Below are positions 57,326 to 64,000 of a stretch of DNA of 64,000 bases, in pieces (positions within the stretch are counted from its first letter, which is position 1; the number at the start of each line of letters is the position of its first letter). Under the pieces are notes generated by a model. That model did not search any database. It was not told the DNA's origin and saw nothing but the letters and a program-made list of their open reading frames with translations. The DNA lies in assembly GCF_001676055.1 (NCBI RefSeq), contig NZ_LZEX01000023.1, forward strand, positions 124,001-188,000, written 5' to 3'. A program made the position numbers and the translations under genes. This stretch comes from Morganella psychrotolerans. GTDB taxonomy: Bacteria > Pseudomonadota > Gammaproteobacteria > Enterobacterales > Enterobacteriaceae.

Positions 57326-57435
57326 CATCATCCATTACAGCGATTATATTAACGTGCTGTAATGTATGCCAGCCCCGAAATAATGGGAAACTGGTCAGGG
57401 ATAATATTTCCGAACGGAAAATAAGGGAATGAAAA

Positions 57436-57729
57436 ATGAAAGAATTAACTGCTCAACAAGTTAATGAAGTAAATGGCGGTCTGTTAGGTCTGGGTCTGGT
57501 ATTCGGTGGCATTGGTGCTGCAATGGGTACTGCTATCGGTGGGATCGTTGATGCAGGCTGTAAAGCAGGCGGTTATACCACTAACTTTAAACAATCTGGT
57601 GCAATGTTAGGTGGTGGTATCGGTGCTGCTGTAGGCCTGAGCCCAATCTTAGCAACAGCAGGTATCGGTTTTGGTGTGACCAGCATTGTTGGTAATGCAA
57701 AAAGCATCAAAGCACAGAAAGGCTTGTAA
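57436..57729 (+). CDS. double-glycine microcin-like precursor peptide 1
   Basis: 97 residues. The 15-residue leader MKELTAQQVNEVNGG fits the class II microcin pattern M-[KR]-x-L-x3-E/Q-x3-V-[SN]-G-G. The 82-residue core starts LLGLGLVFGGIGAAMG and is rich in Gly, Ala and Ile with GxxxG spacing (glycine-zipper-like), has one Cys (VDAGCKAGG), a central NFKQSGAMLGGGIGAAVGLS block, and a basic tail. Expected to be cut after GG by CvaB and secreted. The role as bacteriocin is inferred from leader and neighbours. An AT-rich leader with GGGAAT serves as RBS; a terminator follows. Confidence 0.88.
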   Translation: MKELTAQQVNEVNGGLLGLGLVFGGIGAAMGTAIGGIVDAGCKAGGYTTNFKQSGAMLGGGIGAAVGLSPILATAGIGFGVTSIVGNAKSIKAQKGL

Positions 57730-57807
57730 TTTATAATATATTATCCCGCTGATTCGGTGTAACACTATTATCCTGAATAAAGCGGGTAATAATATTATTG
57801 TGTTATT

Positions 57808-57841
57808 AAAAAACCGCTTCTCTCCGGAGCGGTTTTTTGTT
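57808..57841 (+). terminator. terminator after precursor gene 1
   Basis: AAAAAACCGCT and AGCGGTTTTTT pair around TCTCTCCGG. Confidence 0.85.
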
Positions 57842-57995
57842 TTTTAATATGGTTTTCAATCATATTTTATTCATGCGATACGTATTTATCTTTAAAAGAT
57901 AAATGAGAATATAGTCATTTTATTTACCTTGCTTGCTATTAATGAGCTATTCGTGCGAAATATATCCTGATTTATGATGATTTTTTTATTTTATG

Positions 57996-58001
57996 TATAA
58001 T
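57996..58001 (+). promoter_or_regulatory. candidate -10 box, precursor gene 2
   Basis: TATAAT in the context TTATGTATAATGGCG, 102 bp upstream of the start. Confidence 0.5.
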
Positions 58002-58102
58002 GGCGACTTTCTGAAGTGAAATTAGTTTTTTTATTTCTTCAGGTAAATACTCTTTCTGTTTTATTACGGATATCTCTCTGCTAAATATGATAAGGAAATA
58101 CA

Positions 58103-58393
58103 ATGAAAGAATTAAACATAAATGAAGTTAGTCATGTTTCCGGTGGCCTGATTTTAGGTGCAGCAATCGGTAGCGTAGGTGCAGTTATGGGTACAGCGAT
58201 CGGCGGGATTGTTGATGCAGGTTGTGCTGCTGGTGGTTATAAAACTAACTTTAAAGCATCTGGTGCAATGTTAGGTGGTGGTATTGGTGCTGCGGTTGGT
58301 TTAAGCCCGACTTTAGCAACCGCTGGTATTGGCCAGGGTGTTGTCAGCATCGTAAATAATGCGAACAGCATTAAAGCACAGAAACGCTGGTAG
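58103..58393 (+). CDS. double-glycine microcin-like precursor peptide 2
   Basis: 96 residues. Leader MKELNINEVSHVSGG (15). Core of 81 residues: LILGAAIGSVGAVMGTAIGG then IVDAGCAAGGYKTNF, one Cys, then the shared block GAMLGGGIGAAVGLSPTLAT, ending KAQKRW. AAGGAA stands 6-7 nt before the ATG. It keeps the same leader length and C39-cleavage motif as the other five. Has its own -10 box and terminator. Confidence 0.88.
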   Translation: MKELNINEVSHVSGGLILGAAIGSVGAVMGTAIGGIVDAGCAAGGYKTNFKASGAMLGGGIGAAVGLSPTLATAGIGQGVVSIVNNANSIKAQKRW

Positions 58394-58480
58394 CCGTTGC
58401 ATAAGTAATATTACCGTTGTCAGAAATAATCAGAATTAAGATCTGGTTTATCTGATTACTGGTATTTACTTTGTTATAAT

Positions 58481-58524
58481 AAAGATCTGATATTAAGTTT
58501 TTTAATTTAATCAGATCTTTTTTT
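58481..58524 (+). terminator. terminator after precursor gene 2
   Basis: AAAGATCTGA and TCAGATCTTT flank an AT-rich loop, followed by TTTT. Confidence 0.8.
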
Positions 58525-58818
58525 ATATCTGTTATTTATACTGATATTTTAATCGATGAGAATCCTCCTATTATTTCCACTCATATTTTGTTTTTTTAAT
58601 AAAATAAACGTACTTGTTTTTATTTAAGGGTTTTCCACTTGATTATTTTTGGTTTTATTTGTTTTCTTTTTAATTCATGTTGTTGTGGTGCTTGTCTTTC
58701 TTTTGTGTATCAATAAGGTTAATTTTTTACTCACTATATTTTATTGTCTTATGTTAACTATATATTAGTTCATGTTAATTTTAATATTAAGGTGATTTGT
58801 TTTAACTTATTTTATGAC

Positions 58819-58824
58819 TATACT
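58819..58824 (+). promoter_or_regulatory. candidate -10 box, precursor gene 3
   Basis: TATACT, 120 bp upstream of the start; same motif as for gene 1. Confidence 0.35.
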
Positions 58825-58943
58825 CAGAACAGCTGAAGAAAAGTATATCTCTCAGTTTGTATTATAGAGTGTGGCGCTTATTAGTTAACAGTGACCCACA
58901 GTCAAAGGATTTGATTTACGTATATTTGTATAAGGAGATCACG

Positions 58944-59243
58944 ATGAAAGAATTAACTAAAAGCGAACTTAATGAAGTCAATGGCGGCCTGTTAGGTCTT
59001 GGTCTGGTATTTGGTGGTATTGGTGCTGCACTGGGTACAGCTATCGGCGGGATCGTTGATGCAGGTACAGCAGCTGGTGGTTATAAAACCAACTTCAAAC
59101 AGTCCGGTGCCTTATTAGGTGGTGGTATTGGTGCTGCGGTTGGTTTAAGCCCAATTTTGGCAACCACAGGCATTGGCATGGGTGTTGTCAGTATTGTTGA
59201 AAATGCTAAAAGCATTCGTGGCCAGAAAAAAGGCTTTATTTAA
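58944..59243 (+). CDS. double-glycine microcin-like precursor peptide 3
   Basis: 99 residues starting MKELTKSELNEVNGG, with AAGGAGATC as RBS; the frame is open 29 codons upstream, but that would destroy the leader motif. The core (84 residues) has no Cys: the position reads VDAGTAAGG. It is nearly identical to peptide 4 in leader and core, so the two are recent duplicates. The end KKGFI is longer than in its sibling. No terminator before gene 4, only 141 bp downstream. Confidence 0.88.
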   Translation: MKELTKSELNEVNGGLLGLGLVFGGIGAALGTAIGGIVDAGTAAGGYKTNFKQSGALLGGGIGAAVGLSPILATTGIGMGVVSIVENAKSIRGQKKGFI

Positions 59244-59332
59244 TTCAGTGATATAAGCATTGATAGTTTCACTTGTTCAGTAAATAAATTTTTTTTCTTT
59301 CGGTTTTGTATCATGAGTGGGTGGTAATAGTA

Positions 59333-59346
59333 TTTACCATGGTAAA
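59333..59346. promoter_or_regulatory. palindrome between precursor genes 3 and 4
   Basis: TTTACCATGGTAAA, a perfect 14-bp palindrome about 40 bp upstream of gene 4. Possible operator; not found upstream of the other copies. Confidence 0.3.
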
Positions 59347-59384
59347 AAACCTTATTTCTGTATGGTAAGCATAAGGAAATCACT

Positions 59385-59678
59385 ATGAAAGAATTATCAC
59401 AACGTGAAATTAATGAAGTCAATGGCGGCCTGTTAGGTCTTGGCCTGGTATTTGGCGGTATTGGCGCAGCACTGGGTACAGCTATCGGCGGGATCGTTGA
59501 TGCAGGTGCGGCTGCAGGTGGTTATAAAACTAACTTCAAACAATCCGGTGCCTTATTAGGTGGTGGTATTGGTGCTGCGGTTGGTTTAAGTCCGCTTCTG
59601 GCAACTGCTGGTATTGGTATGGGTGTTGTCAGTATCGTTGAAAACGCCAAAATTATTCGCGGTCAGAAAGTACCTTAA
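59385..59678 (+). CDS. double-glycine microcin-like precursor peptide 4
   Basis: 97 residues, leader MKELSQREINEVNGG. Core of 82 residues without Cys (VDAGAAAGG), sharing almost the whole core with peptide 3 (e.g. NFKQSGALLGGGIGAAVGLS, GIGMGVVSIVENAK). Differences cluster in the leader, at the ex-Cys position and at the C-terminus (GQKVP). RBS AAGGAA. A weak -10 (TATCAT at 59309-59314) lies 71 bp upstream; it could also be read through from gene 3. Confidence 0.88.
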   Translation: MKELSQREINEVNGGLLGLGLVFGGIGAALGTAIGGIVDAGAAAGGYKTNFKQSGALLGGGIGAAVGLSPLLATAGIGMGVVSIVENAKIIRGQKVP

Positions 59679-59774
59679 TAATTAACGTAAAGCTTAATAT
59701 CTTTATTTTTTAGTAAGCTATCAGATAAATACTATTCTGTGTTTAATCTGAATGTTTAATTATGGTTTTATATT

Positions 59775-59811
59775 AAAACCCGGTGTCCTATTATAGGTCT
59801 CCGGGTTTTTT
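59775..59811 (+). terminator. terminator after precursor gene 4
   Basis: AAAACCCGG and CCGGGTTTTTT enclose a second small palindrome CCTATTATAGG. Confidence 0.85.
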
Positions 59812-59896
59812 AGTATTGTGATTAATTTTCCACAATTATAATTACGCTATTTTTAAAATAATCATTAAGATTTGTTTATTTATGTTATGTTATGCG

Positions 59897-59902
59897 TATA
59901 AT
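59897..59902 (+). promoter_or_regulatory. candidate -10 box, precursor gene 5
   Basis: TATAAT in TTATGCGTATAATGACC, 111 bp upstream of the start. Confidence 0.5.
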
Positions 59903-60012
59903 GACCCTGTTCCTGAATGGAATGATAGAGTCTCTCTTATTTTGGTAAAACAACAAAAACAATTTTTAATATAAAGATGTGTTGTTGTTATGTAATTTTA
60001 TAAGGAAATAAA

Positions 60013-60306
60013 ATGAAAGTATTATCTTCAAATGAAGTTAACAATGTATCTGGTGGTCTGATCCTGGGCAGTATCTTTGGTGCTGTTGGTTCTGCAATGG
60101 GTTCTGCTATTGGCGGGATCGTTGATGCTGGTTGTGCATCAGGTGGCTATAAAACTAACTTCAAAGAGTCTGGTGCTCAGTTAGGTCACGGTATTGGTGC
60201 AATTGTTGGTTTAAGCCCAATCATGGCAACTAAAGGTATCGGCGCAGGCGTTACCGGTATTGTAAATAATGCACGCAGCATCAGAGCCCAGAAAAAAGGG
60301 TTCTGA
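60013..60306 (+). CDS. double-glycine microcin-like precursor peptide 5
   Basis: 97 residues, leader MKVLSSNEVNNVSGG. Core: LILGSIFGAVGSAMGSAIGG then IVDAGCASGGYKTNF with one Cys; the shared block is altered to GAQLGHGIGAIVGLSPIMAT, adding a His. More divergent than peptides 1-4. RBS AAGGAA, own -10 box and terminator. Confidence 0.88.
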   Translation: MKVLSSNEVNNVSGGLILGSIFGAVGSAMGSAIGGIVDAGCASGGYKTNFKESGAQLGHGIGAIVGLSPIMATKGIGAGVTGIVNNARSIRAQKKGF

Positions 60307-60380
60307 TTTAATTATTCTTTCTCATTACACTAAATGTTTTTAAATAAATATTATTGTATTGACTTAGTATAATTTTGGGG

Positions 60381-60419
60381 AAAGCCTGAATGAATATAAT
60401 ATATTCTTCGGGCTTTTTT
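60381..60419 (+). terminator. terminator after precursor gene 5
   Basis: AAAGCCTGAA and TTCGGGCTTT pair (one G-U pair) around an AT-rich loop; T-run follows. Confidence 0.8.
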
Positions 60420-60537
60420 AATTCCGGAATAATGTGTTTATTATAACGTAATAAAATAGTCGCAATTTAAAATTAATATTTAATAATTATCTGTGTTTAT
60501 TTTTCTATGATCTTCTTTTTTTGATTTTAGTAATGTG

Positions 60538-60543
60538 TATAAT
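60538..60543 (+). promoter_or_regulatory. candidate -10 box, precursor gene 6
   Basis: TATAAT in GTAATGTGTATAATATT, 96 bp upstream of the start. Confidence 0.5.
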
Positions 60544-60638
60544 ATTTTCATTACAATGCAGGATATATTGTAATAAGCATATTACCATGTTAATTGGTGG
60601 TATAAATAGTAAGTGTTTTAGTATATAGGGAAATAAAA

Positions 60639-60920
60639 ATGAAAGTATTAGCACAAACAGAATTAAATGATGTAAGTGGTGGTTTGATTCTTCTTTCTGC
60701 ACTGACTTCATCTTATGGTGCTTCTATGGGTCAGGCTATCGGTTCAATTGTTGACGTGTCTTATAAAGTTGCCGGTAAAAATACCAACTTTGCACTTGCT
60801 GGTGCAACATTAGGCTCTGGTATCGGTGCTGCGGTTGGTTTAAGCCCGGTTAAAGCCATTGCAGGTATTGGTCAGGGCGTTAACCTGATCATTGATAACG
60901 CACGTATCCTGAAAGCATAA
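60639..60920 (+). CDS. double-glycine microcin-like precursor peptide 6
   Basis: 93 residues, leader MKVLAQTELNDVSGG. The most divergent core (78 residues): LILLSALTSSYGASMGQAIG then SIVDVSYKVAGKNTNFALAG, no Cys, two Tyr, and a shortened end (ARILKA). It still keeps the GxxxG pattern and the IGAAVGLSPVKAIAGIGQGV block. RBS AGGGAAA. It is followed by an ERIC and then a terminator. Confidence 0.87.
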   Translation: MKVLAQTELNDVSGGLILLSALTSSYGASMGQAIGSIVDVSYKVAGKNTNFALAGATLGSGIGAAVGLSPVKAIAGIGQGVNLIIDNARILKA

Positions 60921-60969
60921 AAATCCATTTATGGCTGGTGTTATTCTTATAATATTATCTGATTAGTAT

Positions 60970-61095
60970 TATACCCTTATTCATTCAAACTGCAGGTGTG
61001 TTGGCTGCGGTCAACCAGCTGGGTCACATACTGATGTATGCTCCCCGTCTGTTTTCCCTTGCCGCCTTCCTGCACCCTGAATGACGTTGGGTATA
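60970..61095. repeat. ERIC-type repeat, full length
   Basis: From TATACCCTTATTCATTC to TGAATGACGTTGGGTATA, with core GGTCACATACTGATGTATGC. It closes the peptide array on its right side. Confidence 0.85.
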
Positions 61096-61102
61096 TATAA
61101 TT

Positions 61103-61134
61103 AAGATCTGACTTTAATAAGTCAGATCTTTTTA
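61103..61134 (+). terminator. terminator at the end of the peptide array
   Basis: AAGATCTGACTT and AAGTCAGATCTT, a 12-bp stem with a TAAT loop followed by TTT. The stem half resembles the terminator after gene 2. Confidence 0.85.
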
Positions 61135-61164
61135 TCGTTTGATTTGTGCTGAAAAAACGCAGAT

Positions 61165-61194
61165 AAAAAATGCCTGCAACAGATATTGCAGGCA
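61165..61194 (-). terminator. terminator of the PEP-like/Tm-1-like operon
   Basis: On the minus strand TGCCTGCAA and TTGCAGGCA pair and are followed by TTTTTT. A second hairpin (GCCTGT/ACAGGC, 61211-61226) lies just before it. Confidence 0.8.
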
Positions 61195-61239
61195 CCCGGT
61201 GTCGGCTTTTGCCTGTGAAGACAGGCATAATGGTGATAA

Positions 61240-62067
61240 CTATCTTTTTATATTTTTAAAGGCTTCGGTTGTCGCTTTCAGTGCTGTTTCTGCCGGTAAA
61301 CGCTCCATAGAGCTGGCTCCGTAAAAACCGTGGCACTCAGGACAGTGTTCTAAAATATATTGCGCATCTTCCGGCGTGGCGATAGGCCCGCCGTGGCACA
61401 GGATAATCACATCCGGACGGATAGCTTTCGCCGCTTTCGTCCAGTCATTAATCATGTCAATGCAATCATCCAGGGTCGTTGCTGTTTCGGCACCAATATT
61501 GCCGCCGGTCGTCAGACCCATGTGCGGAACCAGAATATCGGCTCCCGCCTGTGTCATGGCAATGGCATCTTCACGGCTGAAAATATACGGTGTGGTAAGA
61601 AGCCCTTTCTCATGTGCTTTACGGATCATATCGACTTCAAGCGCATAGCCCATACCGGTTTCTTCCAGATTGGCACGGAATTTCCCGTCAATCAGCCCGA
61701 CCGTCGGGAAGTTTTGTACCCCGGAAAATCCGGTTGCTTTGATCTCATCAAGAAATTTGTCAAACTGACAGAAGGGATCTGTTCCGTTAACCCCGGCTAA
61801 AACAGGGGTGTGTTTTACCACCGGAAGGACTTCTTTCGCCATATCCATCACGATTTCATTCGCATTGCCGTAAGCCAGCAGACCTGCCAGCGAACCACGC
61901 CCGGCCATACGGTAACGTCCTGAATTATAAATTACGATAAGATCGATACCACCGGCTTCTTCGCATTTTGCAGACAACCCTGTACCGGCACCGCCACCGA
62001 TAATCGGCTCGCCGCGTGCGATCATATCATTGAATTTTTTAAGTAGTGCGTCACGGGAAAGTGGCAT
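61240..62067 (-). CDS. phosphoenolpyruvate hydrolase/mutase-like TIM-barrel protein
   Basis: 275 residues. Residues 20-60 ([20 protein letters not shown] then [20 protein letters not shown]) and the later [20 protein letters not shown] and [16 protein letters not shown] segments are typical of the family annotated as PEP-hydrolase or TIM-barrel signal transduction proteins (PEP mutase superfamily). It follows the Tm-1-like gene with an 11-bp gap, a pairing seen widely in bacteria and fungi. The reaction is unknown; a C-C or P-C lyase on a small carbonyl compound is plausible. Cytoplasmic. Confidence 0.85.
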   Translation of the reverse strand: MPLSRDALLKKFNDMIARGEPIIGGGAGTGLSAKCEEAGGIDLIVIYNSGRYRMAGRGSLAGLLAYGNANEIVMDMAKEVLPVVKHTPVLAGVNGTDPFCQFDKFLDEIKATGFSGVQNFPTVGLIDGKFRANLEETGMGYALEVDMIRKAHEKGLLTTPYIFSREDAIAMTQAGADILVPHMGLTTGGNIGAETATTLDDCIDMINDWTKAAKAIRPDVIILCHGGPIATPEDAQYILEHCPECHGFYGASSMERLPAETALKATTEAFKNIKR

Positions 62068-62078
62068 GCTGTGTCTCC

Positions 62079-63293
62079 TTATTTCGCCCGTAGTATCTGG
62101 TGTTGGTTAATGACAAATCGGGTAAATTCCGGGTCATTAATATGATACGGGCATTTGAGTAAAATACGTTTTTCTGTTTGTTTATAATGAGTTTCAAAAG
62201 CATCAATAAAAGCGTGGTCAGCTTCTGGTGACCAGAACGGTGCACCTTCGGCATCCAGTGCGGAAAAGCCACCTTCAGGAATGATAAAAATAACATCACC
62301 ATTACAGCGGTTGAGTTTTTCTGCTATCCAGCGTCCCATTTCTGCATTTTCTGCCGGTGTGGTCCGCATCAGTGTGACCTGGGCATTATGATGATAAAAC
62401 TGCCGGTCTGCGTACTTCTCCGGTACGGTAGACGGGCGGGAGAAATTCACCATATCAAGCGCGCCGCAGGAGCCGATATACGGCGTTTCTGAACGGGCAA
62501 TGGCACCAAAACGGTCTTCATCACAGGCAAGAACGCCGCCGAAAAGGTAATCACACACCTCTGTCGTGGTCAGATCCAGGATACTGTCGAATAATTTATC
62601 GTCCGCCAGTTTTTCCATCGCCTTGCCGCCGCTGCCGGTGGCGTGAAAGACCAGACAATCATAATCTGTATCCAGTTCTTTACTGAGTTGCTGAATACAG
62701 GGTGTGGTGACACCAAACATTGTCAGTGCAATGGCAGGTTTATCAGTTACCTGCTCTTCCTGATTAAAGTAAACCGCCCCGGCAATTTGATTTGCCGCGT
62801 TACGGAGAACTTTACGTGAAATTCGGTTCAGGCCGGAGACATCAGTGACAGAGTAAAGCATGGCAATATCGCTTGCGCCGATATAGCCGGAAATATCACC
62901 GGATGCCATGGTGGAAACCATGAGTTTGGGAATGCCGATTGGCAGGGATTGCATTGCTGGTGTAATCAGTGCCGTTCCGCCGGATCCGCCTAAACCGAGA
63001 AGTGCTGCTATATCATGTTGTTTTGCAATAAAGCATTCAAATGCGACAGCCATCGCCGCAATAGCCTGACCGCGATCGCCGCAAAACACAGCATTTTCAC
63101 CCTCAGGGTGGCATGCCGCAACATCGCGGGCGCAAACATCGGCTTCCCGTGCTAACTGACCGGGTTTGGTGGTTAAATCTACCGTCCGTACAGTTAAGCC
63201 GGTGCGCTGAATTAACCCGCTGATGTAAAAAATTTCATCACTTTTCGTATCAAGCGTTGTGGCGATATAGATAGCGCCTTTATTGTTAGTCAT
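62079..63293 (-). CDS. Tm-1-like ATP-binding protein (UPF0261)
   Basis: 404 residues from [24 protein letters not shown] lies 7 nt upstream, whereas the longer frame begins inside the intergenic region. Two-domain UPF0261 protein: N-terminal ATP-binding part with [20 protein letters not shown] and [21 protein letters not shown]-terminal part with [15 protein letters not shown] and [16 protein letters not shown]. In plants the homologous Tm-1 domain binds ATP and a viral replicase; the bacterial role is unknown. Upstream gene of a two-gene operon, divergent from a TetR regulator. Confidence 0.87.
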   Translation of the reverse strand: MTNNKGAIYIATTLDTKSDEIFYISGLIQRTGLTVRTVDLTTKPGQLAREADVCARDVAACHPEGENAVFCGDRGQAIAAMAVAFECFIAKQHDIAALLGLGGSGGTALITPAMQSLPIGIPKLMVSTMASGDISGYIGASDIAMLYSVTDVSGLNRISRKVLRNAANQIAGAVYFNQEEQVTDKPAIALTMFGVTTPCIQQLSKELDTDYDCLVFHATGSGGKAMEKLADDKLFDSILDLTTTEVCDYLFGGVLACDEDRFGAIARSETPYIGSCGALDMVNFSRPSTVPEKYADRQFYHHNAQVTLMRTTPAENAEMGRWIAEKLNRCNGDVIFIIPEGGFSALDAEGAPFWSPEADHAFIDAFETHYKQTEKRILLKCPYHINDPEFTRFVINQHQILRAK

Positions 63294-63375
63294 TGTTAAC
63301 CTCAAAGGTATACCTGATGTCTGATAACGCATGATAACCAAAGTGAGACGACAGTATCATTTTGTTTGGCTGATT

Positions 63376-63393
63376 TTGAGACATTAGTCTCAA
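63376..63393. promoter_or_regulatory. palindromic operator between divergent genes
   Basis: TTGAGAC-ATTA-GTCTCAA, 7-bp perfect arms, 83 bp upstream of the Tm-1-like start and 123 bp upstream of the TetR start. The likely binding site of the TetR regulator. Confidence 0.65.
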
Positions 63394-63515
63394 TTTGTCT
63401 ATCTTTAAATCATATTTATAATAAAAAATGGTCACAATGGTGTTGCAGGCGGGGATGTTGTGTAAGATAGCGACGCAAAAACTTACAGAAAGCATGTTTA
63501 AAGGATAAATCAGTT

Positions 63516-64000
63516 ATGGCCTGTACTGATGATGGAGTGCCTTATTCCGGCACCCGGAGAAGGACATTTAATTTACTTATTAACACGGCACTGACTCTTT
63601 TTGAGCAGGGCGCGATTCCGTCAGTATCTGAACTGGCAGCCGATGCCGGTGTTTCCCGTGCAACGGCATACCGTTATTTTCCGACACAAAGTGATCTGAT
63701 TTCTGCCACCGTCAATGCCAGCCTGGGCCCGATTCTGACCTGGCGTTCGGACAGCCCGGAGACACACACCCGCATGGAGCAGTTGCTTGCATTTGCGTAT
63801 CCGCAAATGTTTAAACATGAAGGGGCATTACGTGCCGCGCTGTATGTGTCGTTACAGCAGTGGGCACAGGATCGCTCAGCATCTGCCAAATCGCAGGTTA
63901 ATGATGAGAAAAAACTGATCAGAGGGCACCGTAAAGCGATTCTGGCAAATGTGGTGGAGCCGCTGAAAAGTCAGGTGGATAACGACACGCTGGATAAAGT
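63516..64000 (+). CDS. TetR/AcrR-family regulator, 5' part
   Basis: 161 codons, open to the right edge. The N-terminal HTH is SELAADAGVSRATAYRYFPT, with the family's closing YRYF. The start is the ATG of MACTDDGVPYSGTRRR, with AAGGAT 10 nt upstream. The ligand-binding helical domain is cut by the window end. Divergent from the UPF0261 operon with a palindrome between, so it probably represses that operon and itself. Confidence 0.88.
   Translation, partial: MACTDDGVPYSGTRRRTFNLLINTALTLFEQGAIPSVSELAADAGVSRATAYRYFPTQSDLISATVNASLGPILTWRSDSPETHTRMEQLLAFAYPQMFKHEGALRAALYVSLQQWAQDRSASAKSQVNDEKKLIRGHRKAILANVVEPLKSQVDNDTLDK

Noticed and set aside
58556-58627. 23-residue hydrophobic plus-strand frame between precursor genes 2 and 3, as a mini immunity peptide
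   Set aside because: No Shine-Dalgarno and no counterpart in the other gaps; kept only as a remark in the immunity finding.
60505-60711. Minus-strand 68-residue hydrophobic frame over the start of precursor gene 6, as an immunity candidate
   Set aside because: It overlaps the promoter and coding start of gene 6, has no RBS, and its composition follows from AT-rich DNA.
1-64000. tRNA, rRNA, CRISPR arrays, IS transposases or prophage genes
   Set aside because: Looked for and not seen in this window.

Overview
The window looks like a chromosomal stretch of a member of the Morganellaceae, most probably Morganella. The reasons are a Proteus-type tryptophanase with its own TnaC leader peptide, E. 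coli-like metabolic genes in a roughly 50% GC background, and at least eleven ERIC-type intergenic repeats, most of them sharing the ends TATACCCTTATTCATTC and GACGTTGGGTATA. The genus is an inference; no rRNA or tRNA gene is present to settle it.

Layout. 1-1164: end of a DUF4139 protein. 1330-8448 (minus, AT-rich): seven-gene chaperone-usher fimbrial operon with three chaperones. 9191-22785: anaerobic purine/ureide degradation cluster. ygeW-ygeX-ygeY-hyuA-yqeA runs on the minus strand, the sigma-54 activator ygeV on the plus strand, and the xanthine dehydrogenase-type xdhABC on the minus strand, with an nfsB/hxlR pair lodged between. Both catabolic operons have recognisable -24/-12 promoters, and both have an upstream palindrome with the core TCATATTGA. 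23732-28284: lipoprotein plus a 1364-residue periplasmic coiled-coil protein with a C-terminal FKBP-like fold. 28951-30983: orphan LuxR-type regulator with a degenerate receiver, and a LacI-type regulator. 31881-41930: frameshifted rarD, purT (PurR box), opgE-like phosphoethanolamine transferase, a lipoprotein, a DUF3592-like protein, btsT, yjiA, and a PemK/MazF-like protein that appears frameshifted in an A7 tract. 42212-53187: cyuA, a DcuC-family transporter, pepT, a MATE pump, a DAP-dehydrogenase-like gene, and tnaC-tnaA-mtr. 61240-64000: a PEP-mutase/hydrolase-like and Tm-1-like (UPF0261) gene pair with a divergent TetR regulator.

The most interesting locus is 53242-60920. A colicin V-type export pair (CvaA-like fusion protein and CvaB-like C39-peptidase ABC transporter) diverges from six tandem genes. 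Each encodes a 93-99 residue peptide with a 15-residue double-glycine leader and a Gly/Ala-rich, glycine-zipper-like core. Each gene has its own RBS, a candidate -10 box 70-120 bp upstream and, in five of six cases, a terminator downstream. No immunity gene is evident. This is best read as a multi-peptide class II microcin-like system, possibly acting like contact-dependent glycine-zipper bacteriocins.
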